Source: Lutraria lutraria (lineage: Eukaryota > Mollusca > Bivalvia > Venerida > Mactridae). Taken from it: DNA of 64,000 bases. Below the pieces are notes generated by a model. The model was not told where the DNA came from. It searched no databases and worked only from the letters and a program-made list of their open reading frames with translations. The stretch covers positions 30,172,199 to 30,236,198 of the forward strand of contig OZ026840.1 of assembly GCA_964023205.1 (NCBI GenBank). Reading direction: 5' to 3'. The position numbers and the translations under genes were made by a program. How positions within the stretch are numbered: the first letter of the stretch is position 1; each line of letters starts with the position of its first letter. This document shows, one piece after another, positions 25,911 to 37,800 of the stretch.

Positions 25911-26088
25911 CAGTGCAACCTCTCCAAATCAACACCCTTTGAGAGAAGAAAAATCATGTTGTTGTTGCGAGGTTGTTGCTCTAGAGAGGTTAAAATAATA
26001 TTTAAATCGTACAACGGGAAAACATCATGCTGTTGTTGAAGGGAGGTTGTTGATCAATAGAGGGCTGCTCTGGAGAGGTTGTACTGTA
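25911..26088. mobile_element. MITE family 1 copy
   Basis: Starts CAGTGCAACCTCTCCAAATC and ends CTGGAGAGGTTGTACTGT, an inverted pair. The centre carries TTGTTGCGAGGTTGTTGCTC. Confidence 0.8.
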
Positions 26089-26531
26089 TTTGAATTTCCG
26101 AAACTTTGAACTTCATGATACATAAACATCCATCACTGATTTATAATGTATGTGTGTGCATGTTTAGATGCACAACTCTGTGTATCTTGTTGCAATAATT
26201 TTTATGTAAAAATGGGCTTGTACACGTGCACCATACTGAATAATTTATATTTTAATAGGCTGCATTAAGGATAAGTCGACAATAGAGCATGACGTCCGTC
26301 GTAGATTTATCCTTGAAAGACAGACAGAATATCTTATTACGTTGACATTACAGTTTTTGTTTGGTAATGCATGACACTACATAAATAATACACAAATAGA
26401 ACAAATCCGTCACGTGATTGTAACAAGAAATGAGTGAAACACAAGATCAAAAGAAAATGTATTCGAATAATAACTAAAGAAAAGGGTAAGAAATATTATA
26501 TAGATATTTTTGGAAATTGATTTACTTTAAC

Positions 26532-26715
26532 TACTGTGTAACCTCTCTAGCTCGGACCTCTTTTAAGCAACAATTTCCCCTCAACAACAGCAAAAGTTTT
26601 CAAAACTATATGATTTAATTATTAATTTATCCTCTCTATAGTAACAACCTCTCAATAACAACAACATAATTTTGCTATTACAAAAGGATGTTGCTTTGGA
26701 GAGGTTGCACTGTAT
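26532..26715. mobile_element. MITE family 1 copy
   Basis: Starts ACTGTGTAACCTCTCTAG and ends GGAGAGGTTGCACTGTAT, with inner CAACAACCTCTC-like motifs. Confidence 0.78.
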
Positions 26716-27690
26716 ACAACTTGTATATATTTATTACAGTAATCCATGGTTTCATTCACTTGAAAATTAATATGCGTGTATTTACCATGTATTATTTAAA
26801 GTGGTATTCCTAACCATGAAGGCATGATGAATGAACAGAGATAAGTTACCAGCTAGTATTATGCGAAGATTGATTGATTAAACATGTATGTTAATGAGAT
26901 ATAAGTGTCAAATAAACTACCGAAGAGGTCAAATGGCGAACTGTCTCATTTTTCATAGGTTCATATTTATGGTCGGATAATGTTTTGACCGAATTTTTAC
27001 TAGTGAACAAACTCCTGTCATGAAAACCTCTGAATAAAGGCATTGTTCGGCTTTTTACACAATTAGTCCATGTATGATACAATCCGATACATCAAGCCAC
27101 TATCTGGATATAAAGGGTCGATATACCATTAGAAATGCCTCGATTCCAGATGGGCTAATTTTGTACATGAAATCAAATCAGGTACAGAAACCATTTTTTG
27201 GAATGGCCTATAGAAATCGTATAATCTAAAACTATAAACTACATTTTACCTAAAATAGGTATTTTTATACGATTTCATACGTTTTAGTAATACAGTCAAA
27301 CAAAAAATTAGAGAAGACAAAATGTGGCCTTTTTGACGGACAGACTTTATTCGGGGTCATTTTGTTCCAAGAAATGACGTGCCTTTAATACCAGTGTTGT
27401 CTTTAAACGTAGATGGCCGCTAACACAAGTATTTACTATAATTTATCAGCTTAAACAATTTAGTGACTTCGTAATCTCTTTCCTTTATCGATTTTTTAAC
27501 GGATTACTATTGTATAAGTTTCTGGACACTTTACAGATCTCCACTGTATTCCATCATCATTAAAGGAAACACACATTTGCATATTGGGTTGTTAATTTCC
27601 CAACTTTAAAATTTGTAGAAATCTCCATTCAATTTGAACAAGGTAACAAAATCAAGTATGATAATGATGTCGTATCCTTACTCTGTATAT

Positions 27691-28146
27691 ACAGTACAAC
27701 TTCTCCAAAGCGGCCCTCTGTAGAGCAACAACCTCTCTTTAACAACACCATAGTACTTTTTTCAAGAGCGAAATGCTATTCAGAGAGCTAGGTTAAATGT
27801 ATATTGTGCAACATTTTAAGAGCAACCTTGGGAGCCTTAAAATGAAAAAAGTAATGTCTTTATATTGAAATTGAGATGTTTTTCTAGTAATATACAGTAC
27901 AACCTCTCCAGAGCGGCCCTCTGTAGAGCAACAACCTCTCTATAACAATGCCTTCAATATTTCCCTAAGCTGATATTTACTATAAATTTAACCTCTGTAG
28001 AGCAACAATCTCTCTATAACAACACCTTCAAAATTTCCCTTAGCTGATATTTACTATAAATTAAACCTCTGTAGAGCAACAACCTCTAAACAACGGCCAA
28101 TATTTGCAGACCCCACAGGGCGTTGCTCTACAGAGGCTGTACTGTA
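27691..28146. mobile_element. MITE family 1, partial copy followed by a longer copy
   Basis: A left end (ACAGTACAACTTCTCCAAAG) at 27691 runs to about 27790 with no matching right end. A second left end (ACAGTACAACCTCTCCAGAG) at 27894 reaches its inverted partner (CTACAGAGGCTGTACTGT) near 28146. Inside the second copy, a block with CTGATATTTACTATAAAT and CCTCTGTAGAGCAACAA is repeated about twice. Confidence 0.78.
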
Positions 28147-28172
28147 TGTGAACACTGACAGAAACAAGCCAT

Positions 28173-28490
28173 GGGCTAATCTGTGGTCGAGTGGTAACGC
28201 TCTAGACTACTGAACGAAAGGTCGAAGGGTCAAATCTCGGCTTCGCCCTTCAATATTTCAGGAACTCTTTTTGAGTGTATCTATCCCCAAGTACCGAGTC
28301 ACATACTGTGTTAAAAACATCACAGGAAATGGATGAGTAGTGTATCTGTACTTTACACCGGCCAACAAACTGATCGCAATAAGAGTAGATATATAAATGA
28401 CCGGTTCTCCTGTATCTTATCTCTCCTCCGTCTGGTGCGACCCCGAAATGACCATAGCCGTCGAATCGGCCGTTAAATAGCAGATAAGCA
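28173..28490 (+). mobile_element. SINE family A, near full length
   Basis: The head reads TGTGGTCGAGTGGTAACGC with B-box-like GGGTCAAATCTCGG. The body has TTCAGGAACTCTTTTTGAGT, then TATCTTATCTCTCCTCCGTC and the tail block GAAATGACCATAGCCGTCGA followed by GGCCGTTAAA. It defines the family found also at 34590, 45838 and 46150 (+), and at 24703 and 60918 (-). Confidence 0.85.
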
Positions 28491-28714
28491 TTACTTATTT
28501 CACAAGCCATTGTTAAATAACGCGATTATTATTTTTCAGTTGGCCTAAGCAGTCGAATATCTTGGTCATGATCGCATTTGATACGATACAATGATACACT
28601 AACCACATGCACGAATGGAGAATGGAAGTAAATGTAATTTAATCGCATCGCTAATCCGCAGTATACAACTAAAGCGAAATAGTGTTTAAATGTTTTTAAA
28701 CTTCATAAAGAAAA

Positions 28715-29834
28715 TACACTGAAAGCCAAAAGAAAGTTTACACATTTGTTTTCACAGTAAATTTTGAACCGCATGTTTGAATTCAATAAGATTTTGTACA
28801 CAATTGTGTTTGCCTTAAAACTATTGGCAGTTCATATTTTATGTCATTTCGATAATTGTTGTTGTCAAAACTCTCGTTTTACATGATATAGACGTCTTTC
28901 TCGAAGAAAGCGAAGTGACGTCATTTTTGTAAAACACAAAAAACTAGCATAAAACGTTGTACTTTAATAAAAAAAACATAAAAAGGACCAAGCATGTACA
29001 TTAATCGAGCTAAAAAAACTCGTAAGCTAAACAGTGGGGAGTAATTTATTCACCGACTAGTGAAAATTCAACGTCTGTGGAGCAGACGGACGCAAACGTG
29101 TATGGAGACGTTGAAGTCAGATGTACGCGTAGTGTTGTATTCGTGAACTTGATAGGTGGGACTGGGGTACTGTGCATAAGTTGGGTGGTTTAAGTGAATT
29201 ACAAAAAGCAGTTTTGATACATTCTAAGAGGAAATATCAATGCACGGGGCTATCTAAATCAAGGGTTCGTCCTGTGATTGTTCATTTCATGCGACGTCAT
29301 TTACCTGGTGGAACTTTACAACAGGTGAACGATACACGACCGCATACTGCTAATCAAGTAAGTGACACTCTTCTAAGAGCACACATTGAAGTGATGACTT
29401 GGCCATCCTATTCCCCAGACCTCAATCCTATTGAGAACATCTGGTGTCACTTGGGTAGTGTTGTGTGGAGTTGAGAGCCACCATCTTAGAACGTCGCACA
29501 ACTTCAACAAATGCTGAATCAAAAATGGAACGATATTCCGCAACAACGGTAACATTGTGCTATTTGCTCCATACGCCAACGCTGTGTTCAGTGCATTGCA
29601 GCGTAAGGTGGACACGCTAGATTTTGACTTGACATTCTAAATTTGGAGAGAAATAAGTAAACTTCACTTTTAAGTTTTAACATAATATTTCTGTTTAAAT
29701 GATGATTTAAATTTGCTGAAGTATTGAAAATAAAGCTGCCTTTACGTGTGCAAAGGACTTTGTCATTCTAATAAAATATTATGTTCAATGATTCTCGTTG
29801 AAGTAGTGTTAACTTTCTTTTGGCGTTCAGTGTA
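28715..29834 (+). mobile_element. Tc1-like transposon, decayed, with TIRs and TA duplication
   Basis: The element runs 28717-29832 (1116 bp) between TA dinucleotides at 28715 and 29833. The ends CACTGAAAGCCAAAAGAAAG and CTTTCTTTTGGCGTTCAGTG are inverted. It is shorter than typical intact Tc1 elements (about 1.3-1.7 kb), so internal deletions are likely. The transposase remnant inside is described separately. Its right end lies 247 bp before the Rh gene start codon. Confidence 0.9.
29070..29630 (+). pseudogene. Tc1-like transposase remnant
   Basis: The frame 29172-29474 contains QQVNDTRPHTA, a damaged form of the QQDNARPHTA block with the second catalytic Asp, and WPSYSPDLNPIENIW, the well-conserved block with the third acidic residue (Glu of IEN). 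Upstream pieces (NVCGADGRKRVWRR in another frame near 29070) and downstream pieces (near 29500-29610) continue the family in other frames. Loss of the usual Asp, frameshifts and a short open frame make it non-functional. Confidence 0.88.
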
Positions 29835-30078
29835 TTTCTTTAAATAGTAAGAACGCTCCACAGTCGGTCAGACTGCTCTTGTAAACATCTTTGCGTGATC
29901 AGATTTAAATAATTGGCGGTAGAGGAAAGAACAGAACAGAGTCGCGGATTAGTATTTTCTCTTCAGAGCGACATTGGGCAGTAGTTTTTGAGTTTTGCAA
30001 ACAAAGGTTTAGGAATATATACATTGACCTTTCTTCTGATTTGTGGATAATTTTACGTGACTTTTGCAACACGGAAAA

Positions 30079-30226
30079 ATGAATGTGAGGCGTGTAAAGT
30101 TCAGCGTTATTGCGATTGTAATTCAAGTTATTTTTATTATTCTGTTTGGAGTTTTCGGAGAATATGGTGATTCAGCAAAAGCAAAAAATCCAGAACCCGC
30201 TTCTGACGTGGCTTCCATGTATCCAT
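30079..30226 (+). CDS. Rh exon 1 (start codon, TM1)
   Basis: ATG at 30079. Encodes residues 1-49 plus the first base of Tyr50: an [16 protein letters not shown] start, a first membrane segment ([11 protein letters not shown]), and then a short polar loop ending ASMYP. Donor is CCAT|gtaagt. The split Tyr joins exon 2 to give MYPYFQDVHV, the classic Rh junction, which proves the pairing across the long intron. Confidence 0.95.
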
Positions 30227-33200
30227 GTAAGTTAGACTTAATTAAATAAAAATAAATATATACTGCAGTGCTGCTCAGTAGAAAGCCGCTAAACCGGTCG
30301 GCTCTGGGACCAAGCCATTTGACTGGTTTAAAGGGTCAAAGCGTGTTGGTGTTATTATATTCCACGAGTGCGTACATATTTTTGTATGCTATTTCTCCCC
30401 TCCAAATGTTTCTTGGCCTTAGTGTAACACTACAATCCAAAAAGGGCTATAAAAATAAGAAAAGCATCTGACAACATTTTTACGAGATGTGGCTGAAAAG
30501 CATTAATAAAATATTGTTTGAAAGCAAATAAATGTAAATACATTTCTTATATTTCATCATCATTTTATTGTTTGTCCTATTTTACTGAATTCAAAAAGGT
30601 AATGTGCCTTTTAGTCGGCTCTATAATGTTATTAAATTCAACGCCATATCTTGCCGGCATCTCTTTATATTCATACGTACAACATATTAATAAATATTAT
30701 TTTTTTTTTTTTTTTCATATTTTTGTAATCTATTCATGATACAGTTACCTGTGAAATTATCGTTATTTTGATCAAATTAAGCGTTGAGTCCGTATGCGTA
30801 TAATCTTATTATTATTTGTGATTCTTCTGTCGGCATCATTCGTAAAACCTCGGACTATTCCGTTCCTTCAGGACAGAAAACCTCGGACTTTTCCGTTCCT
30901 TTGGGACGGAAGTTATCGAGGTGTTCCGAGTGGACACCGCATCATACACTTGAGTTAAAACTATTTGAAAAAAAAAATAATTTTATGATGAAAATACCTG
31001 AGATATATTAAATGCCAAATCTTAAACTTAGAGCCGCTGTCGTGGTCCAATGTTTAGTGCACTGGTCTTGTTACCCAGCGATACGGGCCCGAATCCCGGT
31101 CGCAGTCGGTCATTTCCGCTTATAAAATGCCCATTAATCAAACGGGATAAATCTATTAAATATCAAAAGCTAGAATGGCTAAATATGCCAAGACTTCAAT
31201 GTTTCTGTAAAATGAATGGTATCATAAAAATGATCAAATTAAAACAAACAAATATTGACTTATTTACAGCCTGGCCATCGCCAAAATTTGTCACAAGCAC
31301 TTTTAACAGATATATGTTCAAGCGTGACATAAATACGACCTGTGAAAGTTCACACGGGATCTATTATATAATATTTTATCAGCTATTTAAGAGATACGTG
31401 GCTTCACATGATTATAAATGTATAGTAAATCGAGGTAATGGTAACCTCTGACATATTGAAGAACCTATGCAATGAAGTACAGTAAAGTACGGTTAAAGAG
31501 ATATCTGATATAATGGAGAATCAGATACAGTCAACTATTCATTATTCCCCAAACACGACATATTTTGATATGAAGCTCACTTTCATATACTAAAGCTTGA
31601 CTTTCAATTAGACAAAACTCACTGTACAAGACTGAATTAAAACCTTGTTTAATCGCCGATTAGCGTATATTTCTTAATATCAAGCTCCGTACTTGCATAT
31701 TTGTATAAATTCGTTTTCAGGGTCATTTTAAGTCAATAACCGACCGTATCGATTCTATAAACTCTGTTGAACACTACCAATATTTCAAGCAATAATCTTT
31801 TGATGTAGAAACAATTTCTAATAGTTTCTTAAATCTGAATCGATACAATCTTAGGTAAATAAGTCCAAGTCAAGTGTCAGGTCGTGCTTGTTTTAACAAG
31901 AGATTTTTCATCCGTTCTTCACTATACTGGACTGTTCTATACCGCAACGCACCGCATTACATCGCACCGCACCGCATCACACCGCACCGCATTGCACCGC
32001 ACCGCATAAGAATTAAGAGATTCATCATTATCTAACTAACTAACTTCACGGCAAGATAGAAATATTCTACTATAATTAATAAAAAATATTCCTTGAAAAA
32101 CATTATAATTCTATGTACTATGTAGTTTGAATCTTGTCTATATCTTATACCGGTGATTATTCTATTTCAAGATGTTGCAATCTTGCTAAATCGAGTGGGT
32201 TGTTATAAATATACAACAATTAAGTCGTTATTTAGACATGAAATGATACAGAAAATCGGATTGCATAATGTTAACGATATAATATCGTATATTCTTTGAA
32301 AACACCACTTTAAGAGTGTGATGATGTGGTAATTTTCCCAATACAAAGAAATGTTAACGTTGCTATATTTATATTTTCTCAATTCTATACGCATTCGTGG
32401 AATGCATAATAATGTGCGACAAAGTGAGTTTTTAGCTCACCTGAGCGTGTTGTGGTGGCGTCAAATTGTAATTTATTAAGCTTATCACTTCGCAAATTGC
32501 AACAAAACTTTTCGCGAATGATTCTTGGGTGATTGCCTTTCAAATTCGTCCCCCAAAAAAATTCCATTCAACACTAAAAGGAAAGTCTGTAAAAAACTTA
32601 TTCTGGGTTAGAATTAATTGAAAATCTTTGTTTCCAAAAATCAATGTGTTGATTTTTAAAACTGTCCTATTTTCTTCTAAAATTATTTTAGTTTTTGGTT
32701 AGGCAGTAAATGTTACAGTAAAAGTAGCCACAGTCTTTTTTCAGGTCAACAGTTATAGGACCGTCGTGTTCATCTTGCTAAACACATGCTGACGACAAAT
32801 GTTAAACGAAGTATATCATACGAACCGTAATCTATACATATTATTATACACGAAAGAATCACATATTACGATCCTTTCCCTGTTTTAACATGACATTTAA
32901 CTGATTTAAGGACATCATTTTCTTCCCATTTAACATTTAAATGTCATAAATAATGTACATGCATTGAATATCATGCTCGCCAATTTCGTTCTGTTGTTAC
33001 GTGTACTCCTGGTTTAAGGGATGAAGGGTTGGAATTACTGGGTCATTTTCATTTTTTTCACTGGTGACAGTCTGGTGGTGTCGACCTTTCAAGCTTCAAC
33101 GGTGTAGACCCCGGGCGCAGGTAGACCTTGGTAGAACCATCACCGATATTCCGTGAGCTAGCTGAGACTGTATTTTCATTTGTTTTCGTTGAGCTGGTTT

Positions 33201-34756
33201 TTACTAAAATGGCTCCTTCGTGGGGACAAAAGTTCGTGGATTTTGATTTTTGAAAAAAGCCTTACCTCTGCATTTAAATTCGTAGGGATTTTATTTCGTG
33301 AATGAACCGACCCACGAACTCCAAGAAATTAAATCCCCAACGAAACTTAATGATTCAACAGTATATGAACTTACATGGTCCCGGATGAGATTCGAACTTT
33401 ATCTATCATACTGCGGTGTGAGTCTGATGTTTACTAGTCATAAGCCATTACCACTCGACCATGGAGGCTCCTTTAAATTAAGAGTGAATAGTCTGATTTT
33501 GCATAAAAAAATTAATAATTGCGTAATGATATCAAATAAACCAATAAGCATAATTTTGTTATTTTATAATATACTTTAAGTGACGGTGAAAAAAATGTGA
33601 AACTCAAGATGCTTGTATATTGTTATTTTATACTTCTGCGCATTGCCCGGAATCTCTCAATTACAATCCCAAGTACTACCAGCTGACAAGTTCAAGGTCA
33701 TAACTTTATATTGCGAAATTACTTTTTTCTAAGAACACTTCCTTATCCTGATACTGTTTTGTATGTACTTCCAGTCCGTCCGTCCGACCGACCGACCACC
33801 CACACCGTCCGTCCGTACAAACAAATTGGGTTTGGGTGACTCTAGGGTTAGGGTTAGACTCTTTGTTCAACCGGAGTCACTTAAAAAAATGTCCATAAGT
33901 GGATTTATGTGGCTAAAATCGAGTTTATGTTGCTAAATTTTAACAAATTTTAACATGGGAAAGCCACTTAAGTATCCTATCGTTATTAAGTCCGTCCGTC
34001 CGTTTTTCTGCCTGCCTGACCAAACTGATATCGTTTGCCGCCCGGCTAACTCAGTGGTTAGAGCGTTTATCTGATGATCGAGAGGTTGAGAGTTCGATCC
34101 CCTGGTGAGGCTCACAACGTCCGTGACAAATTTGACTGAATATATTTAATTCTATGTTGAATTGTCCTCCACCTCTATTTATGTGGGATAGCTTGACAGA
34201 AGCTTGCGGATACAATGTTGTTAGTACATGTACTGGTTAAGGCTTAAATGAAGACCAGGAAAGCTGGTTAGGATAACAGCCCGCCACGATATGACTGAAA
34301 TAATGTTGAAGATGGCGTAAAACCCGATGAAACAAAGAAACAAACAAAGAAACAAACAAACTTATATCGTTCTTACACAGCTGGTGATAAACATAGATTA
34401 ATTCAGCTGGTTAAATTTTTTTTTTTTTTTTTTTATTGTGGCGTAAAAATGGGAAGGTATATATATATATAGTTTTATGCTGCTATTCATGCATCAGCTT
34501 ATTACCACAGAATGTCAAAACTTAATGATGTATTATACGAGCAATGTTATATGGTCGTAAATTTTGGCTCCGATAATAAATCAAGTGCTCGGTGTTTTAA
34601 GTGGTTACGCGCTCGACGATCTCTCTCTCTCTATCTCTCACCTATCTCTCCCGCTCTCTCTCTTTCTCCCTCTCTCTCTCCCTCTCTCTCTCTTCCTCTC
34701 CCCCCCCCTCTCTCTCCCGCTCTCTCTCTCTCTCCTCTCTCTCCCGCTCTCTCCCG

Positions 34757-34792
<36 letters not shown>

Positions 34793-34808
34793 CCACTCTC
34801 TCTCTCTC

Positions 34809-34886
<78 letters not shown>

Positions 34887-37800
34887 CCGCGCGCTCTCTC
34901 TCTCTCTCTCTGGTGCGGCTCTGAAATGACCATAACCGTCCAATGGGCCGTTAAACAATAAACAAACAAAAGAGAAGATTACGTAAAACTATGGTTTTAT
35001 ATGAGGAAAATTGCTTACTTTTAAGCACTATTTATGGCTATTATAGAATATGAAAACGAATTAACACATCGGGGCTCGGGTCTCGAATAAGAAGTTATAT
35101 CTGATTAGAGAATTTGTTCGGCAGACCGTTTATGCAAATAAGCTAACAAATATGCAAATATTTCCGGTTATCAAGCTTTTAGTACATAATGTACTCCTCA
35201 TTCACGTGATTTGTAACTAAGATTGCTAAAAACAATGTATATCATTAGGTGACGTGCTTAAGTAAATATGACACAAAAATAAAGACTTAATGAATTAAAA
35301 TTCAAGTAACCGGCGCTTTAGTGTAAGATTAGATAATCTGATATGATCTAATGCGAATGGTTTGTGGATTTTTTACAATAATTGAATTCTTTATCAGATC
35401 TGCGAGGTACACAAAGTGCTTTTGTGTTATAATGCTTAAACAATGTTTGCTACTTCGAGTGAGTTCTGCCTTTGTGTGATAACATCAAAATTGTATCGGG
35501 GTCGCGAAAAACGATATTTTAGCCGGTGTATAGGTAAGTTATGACCAGTGAACTTTAACGGTCGCGAACGACCTTACAGATAACGGACACTAAATAAATG
35601 CAAACTTTTAATGACTATGAACAAAAATAAGAGGTACTTGATCCTTATAAATTGTGATTATAGATATTCAAACATAATTGATCAAATATCTATATTACCT
35701 TTCAACCGTACATAATTTTGAAATGATGGACCCGGGTCAGTTATATTTGACTTTATTTAACAAAGGGAGGTAATATTACTATCTGGTACTCTCTCTTTTC
35801 TATGATTATATAACATTTTCAACTTCATGTTTACAAATTCCAAAATTACAGAATTCAGAAAAAGCTCTTAGTGAATGATTTATTTAAATGATTCCTTCTA
35901 CATAATTATTCAATGCAAATAAACAAGAGTTTGATGGTTAGAAATGAATGTTTGTATTAGGGTCTGTAATCCTTAAGAGGGGCCACTGCGAGTGTATAGT
36001 CGCTGACTACTAATGACTAGAAGTCGCTGGTCCCAAACCACTGTGAGTTCGAATTCCACACATTTCTAAATTTCTAGTATCAGGAAGCTATCCATCCTTA
36101 GCGTACGATTGGTCGGTCACTATATACAGGTGTAAACCCCTTGTCTTCATTCATAGTTAATGTTTGAAAGTCGCTAATTGACCCCGATTGTCGATGTGAC
36201 ATTTATTTAAAATGAAAGAAGAAAAAACAAAGAACTGAATCGATATTTATTCTAGATCGTTACTGATTAAATAATATCGGTTATCGATTGAACAATTTGG
36301 CCAAGAAAGGCTTGTTAATGCATTAATCAGTCAAAATGTAAAGATTTGTCATTAACATTTAAATCGGTCAGCTTGTCTCGAAACCCCACTTTCATAGCAT
36401 ATAAATTTACTATAACCTTATCAATTTACAAACATTAGTCTTATTTACAGACTTGCAGGATGCAAATTTGAAATTGAATTAAAATTTCGGAAGTTAAGAT
36501 AAGGTAGTCTGAACCTACCTTTGTAAGTACATACAGTTGTGTTCATCGCGGTGTGCGAACAAATAATAAAAATAATTTGAACAACTTACTTAACTGTACA
36601 TAATAAAGCGAGAAAAAATACACGAGTATGCACATGAATACTTAGTTTTCAAATGCTTCCCATGAGACAATGTATTTTGCAGGTGCTACATGTATATGTG
36701 CACATCTTTAAATACTTCTGTCGCAAACGGGTAAACTTTTCGATGAGCCTCCGTGGTCGAGTGGCATCGTCTCTGACAAGCCATCACTAGCCTTTTATCC
36801 CTGTGAGTTTGAATCCTATGCGGGACCAAATTCCATATGCGAGGAGGCCGTCCAGATAGCTAATGATATGTTTATGATTCTACCCAGGTGTACGCTTGAG
36901 GTCTTCCCCCGCCGTTAAAAGAAGCCGCCACATTATCCTGGCTGATACGACTTTAAACCCATAATAAAATAGAAAAACTTAAAACATTTTGAATTTGAAC
37001 AACTTGATGCACATTAAACTTAATCAAACTTTAATTTACAACAATGCTAGCTAATAATCTGACAAGGCTAAATTGGTGAGCATACAATAAAGTCCACAAT
37101 TAGTGAGGGTATAACCGACTTGCAATTTGGACATTTAATTTATATACACTAATATTATTGGCAAGTTTAGGTAGGCGATTACAGCGTATTTTATCCGCTT
37201 TCGATTGTTGGTAAACAGATGGCATATCTAAATTCTGTTTCCATACAAACAAACACGTTACCATATCATTATGTTTACGGATGAGTCCCGCGCTGTCGAT
37301 GGTCTTAAAGGTTGTTTACAAACGACCAAGATTCTTAACACATCTATAATCCTTTAGATTTATATCTCAGCATATCAAGTAACACAGCTGAAGTCTTTTG
37401 AATTAAGCTGGCCGTGACATAGATGTTTTCTCATTTGTGTATGTGTTAGTACGTTTAGGCCGGACAAATTAGTAATGTTTTCGGTTACCCGAATGAGGCT
37501 ATGTTTGGCGCCGATTTGAAAATGCCTAATAGCAAAAAAAAAACATTATGAAAATATTTGACCACGAATCACACCTTTAAGACACTGAAAACTCAGTTTC
37601 ACCAAGAAAAGAAAACACTTAAACTCACGTAGACCCACAAAAATCAACTTTCACTCAGAAAGACACACAATTAAACAATTTTGGCATAAAAGTGAGCTTT
37701 TTAGAGAAAAGTGCGAAAAATAGGTTTAGAAATAGGTTTTTTTTTTAGAAAATATTAAAAACCTATCTATCCTATGTTTTGTCAAGTAACCAGATACACG

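Noticed and set aside
33842..33859. Interstitial telomere repeat
   Set aside because: Only about three TTAGGG-like units; too short to support a fusion or healed end.
34512..34969. Ser/Leu-rich and Arg/Glu-rich proteins of 106-149 residues
   Set aside because: Overlapping frames on both strands over a CT microsatellite; all are artefacts of the dinucleotide repeat.
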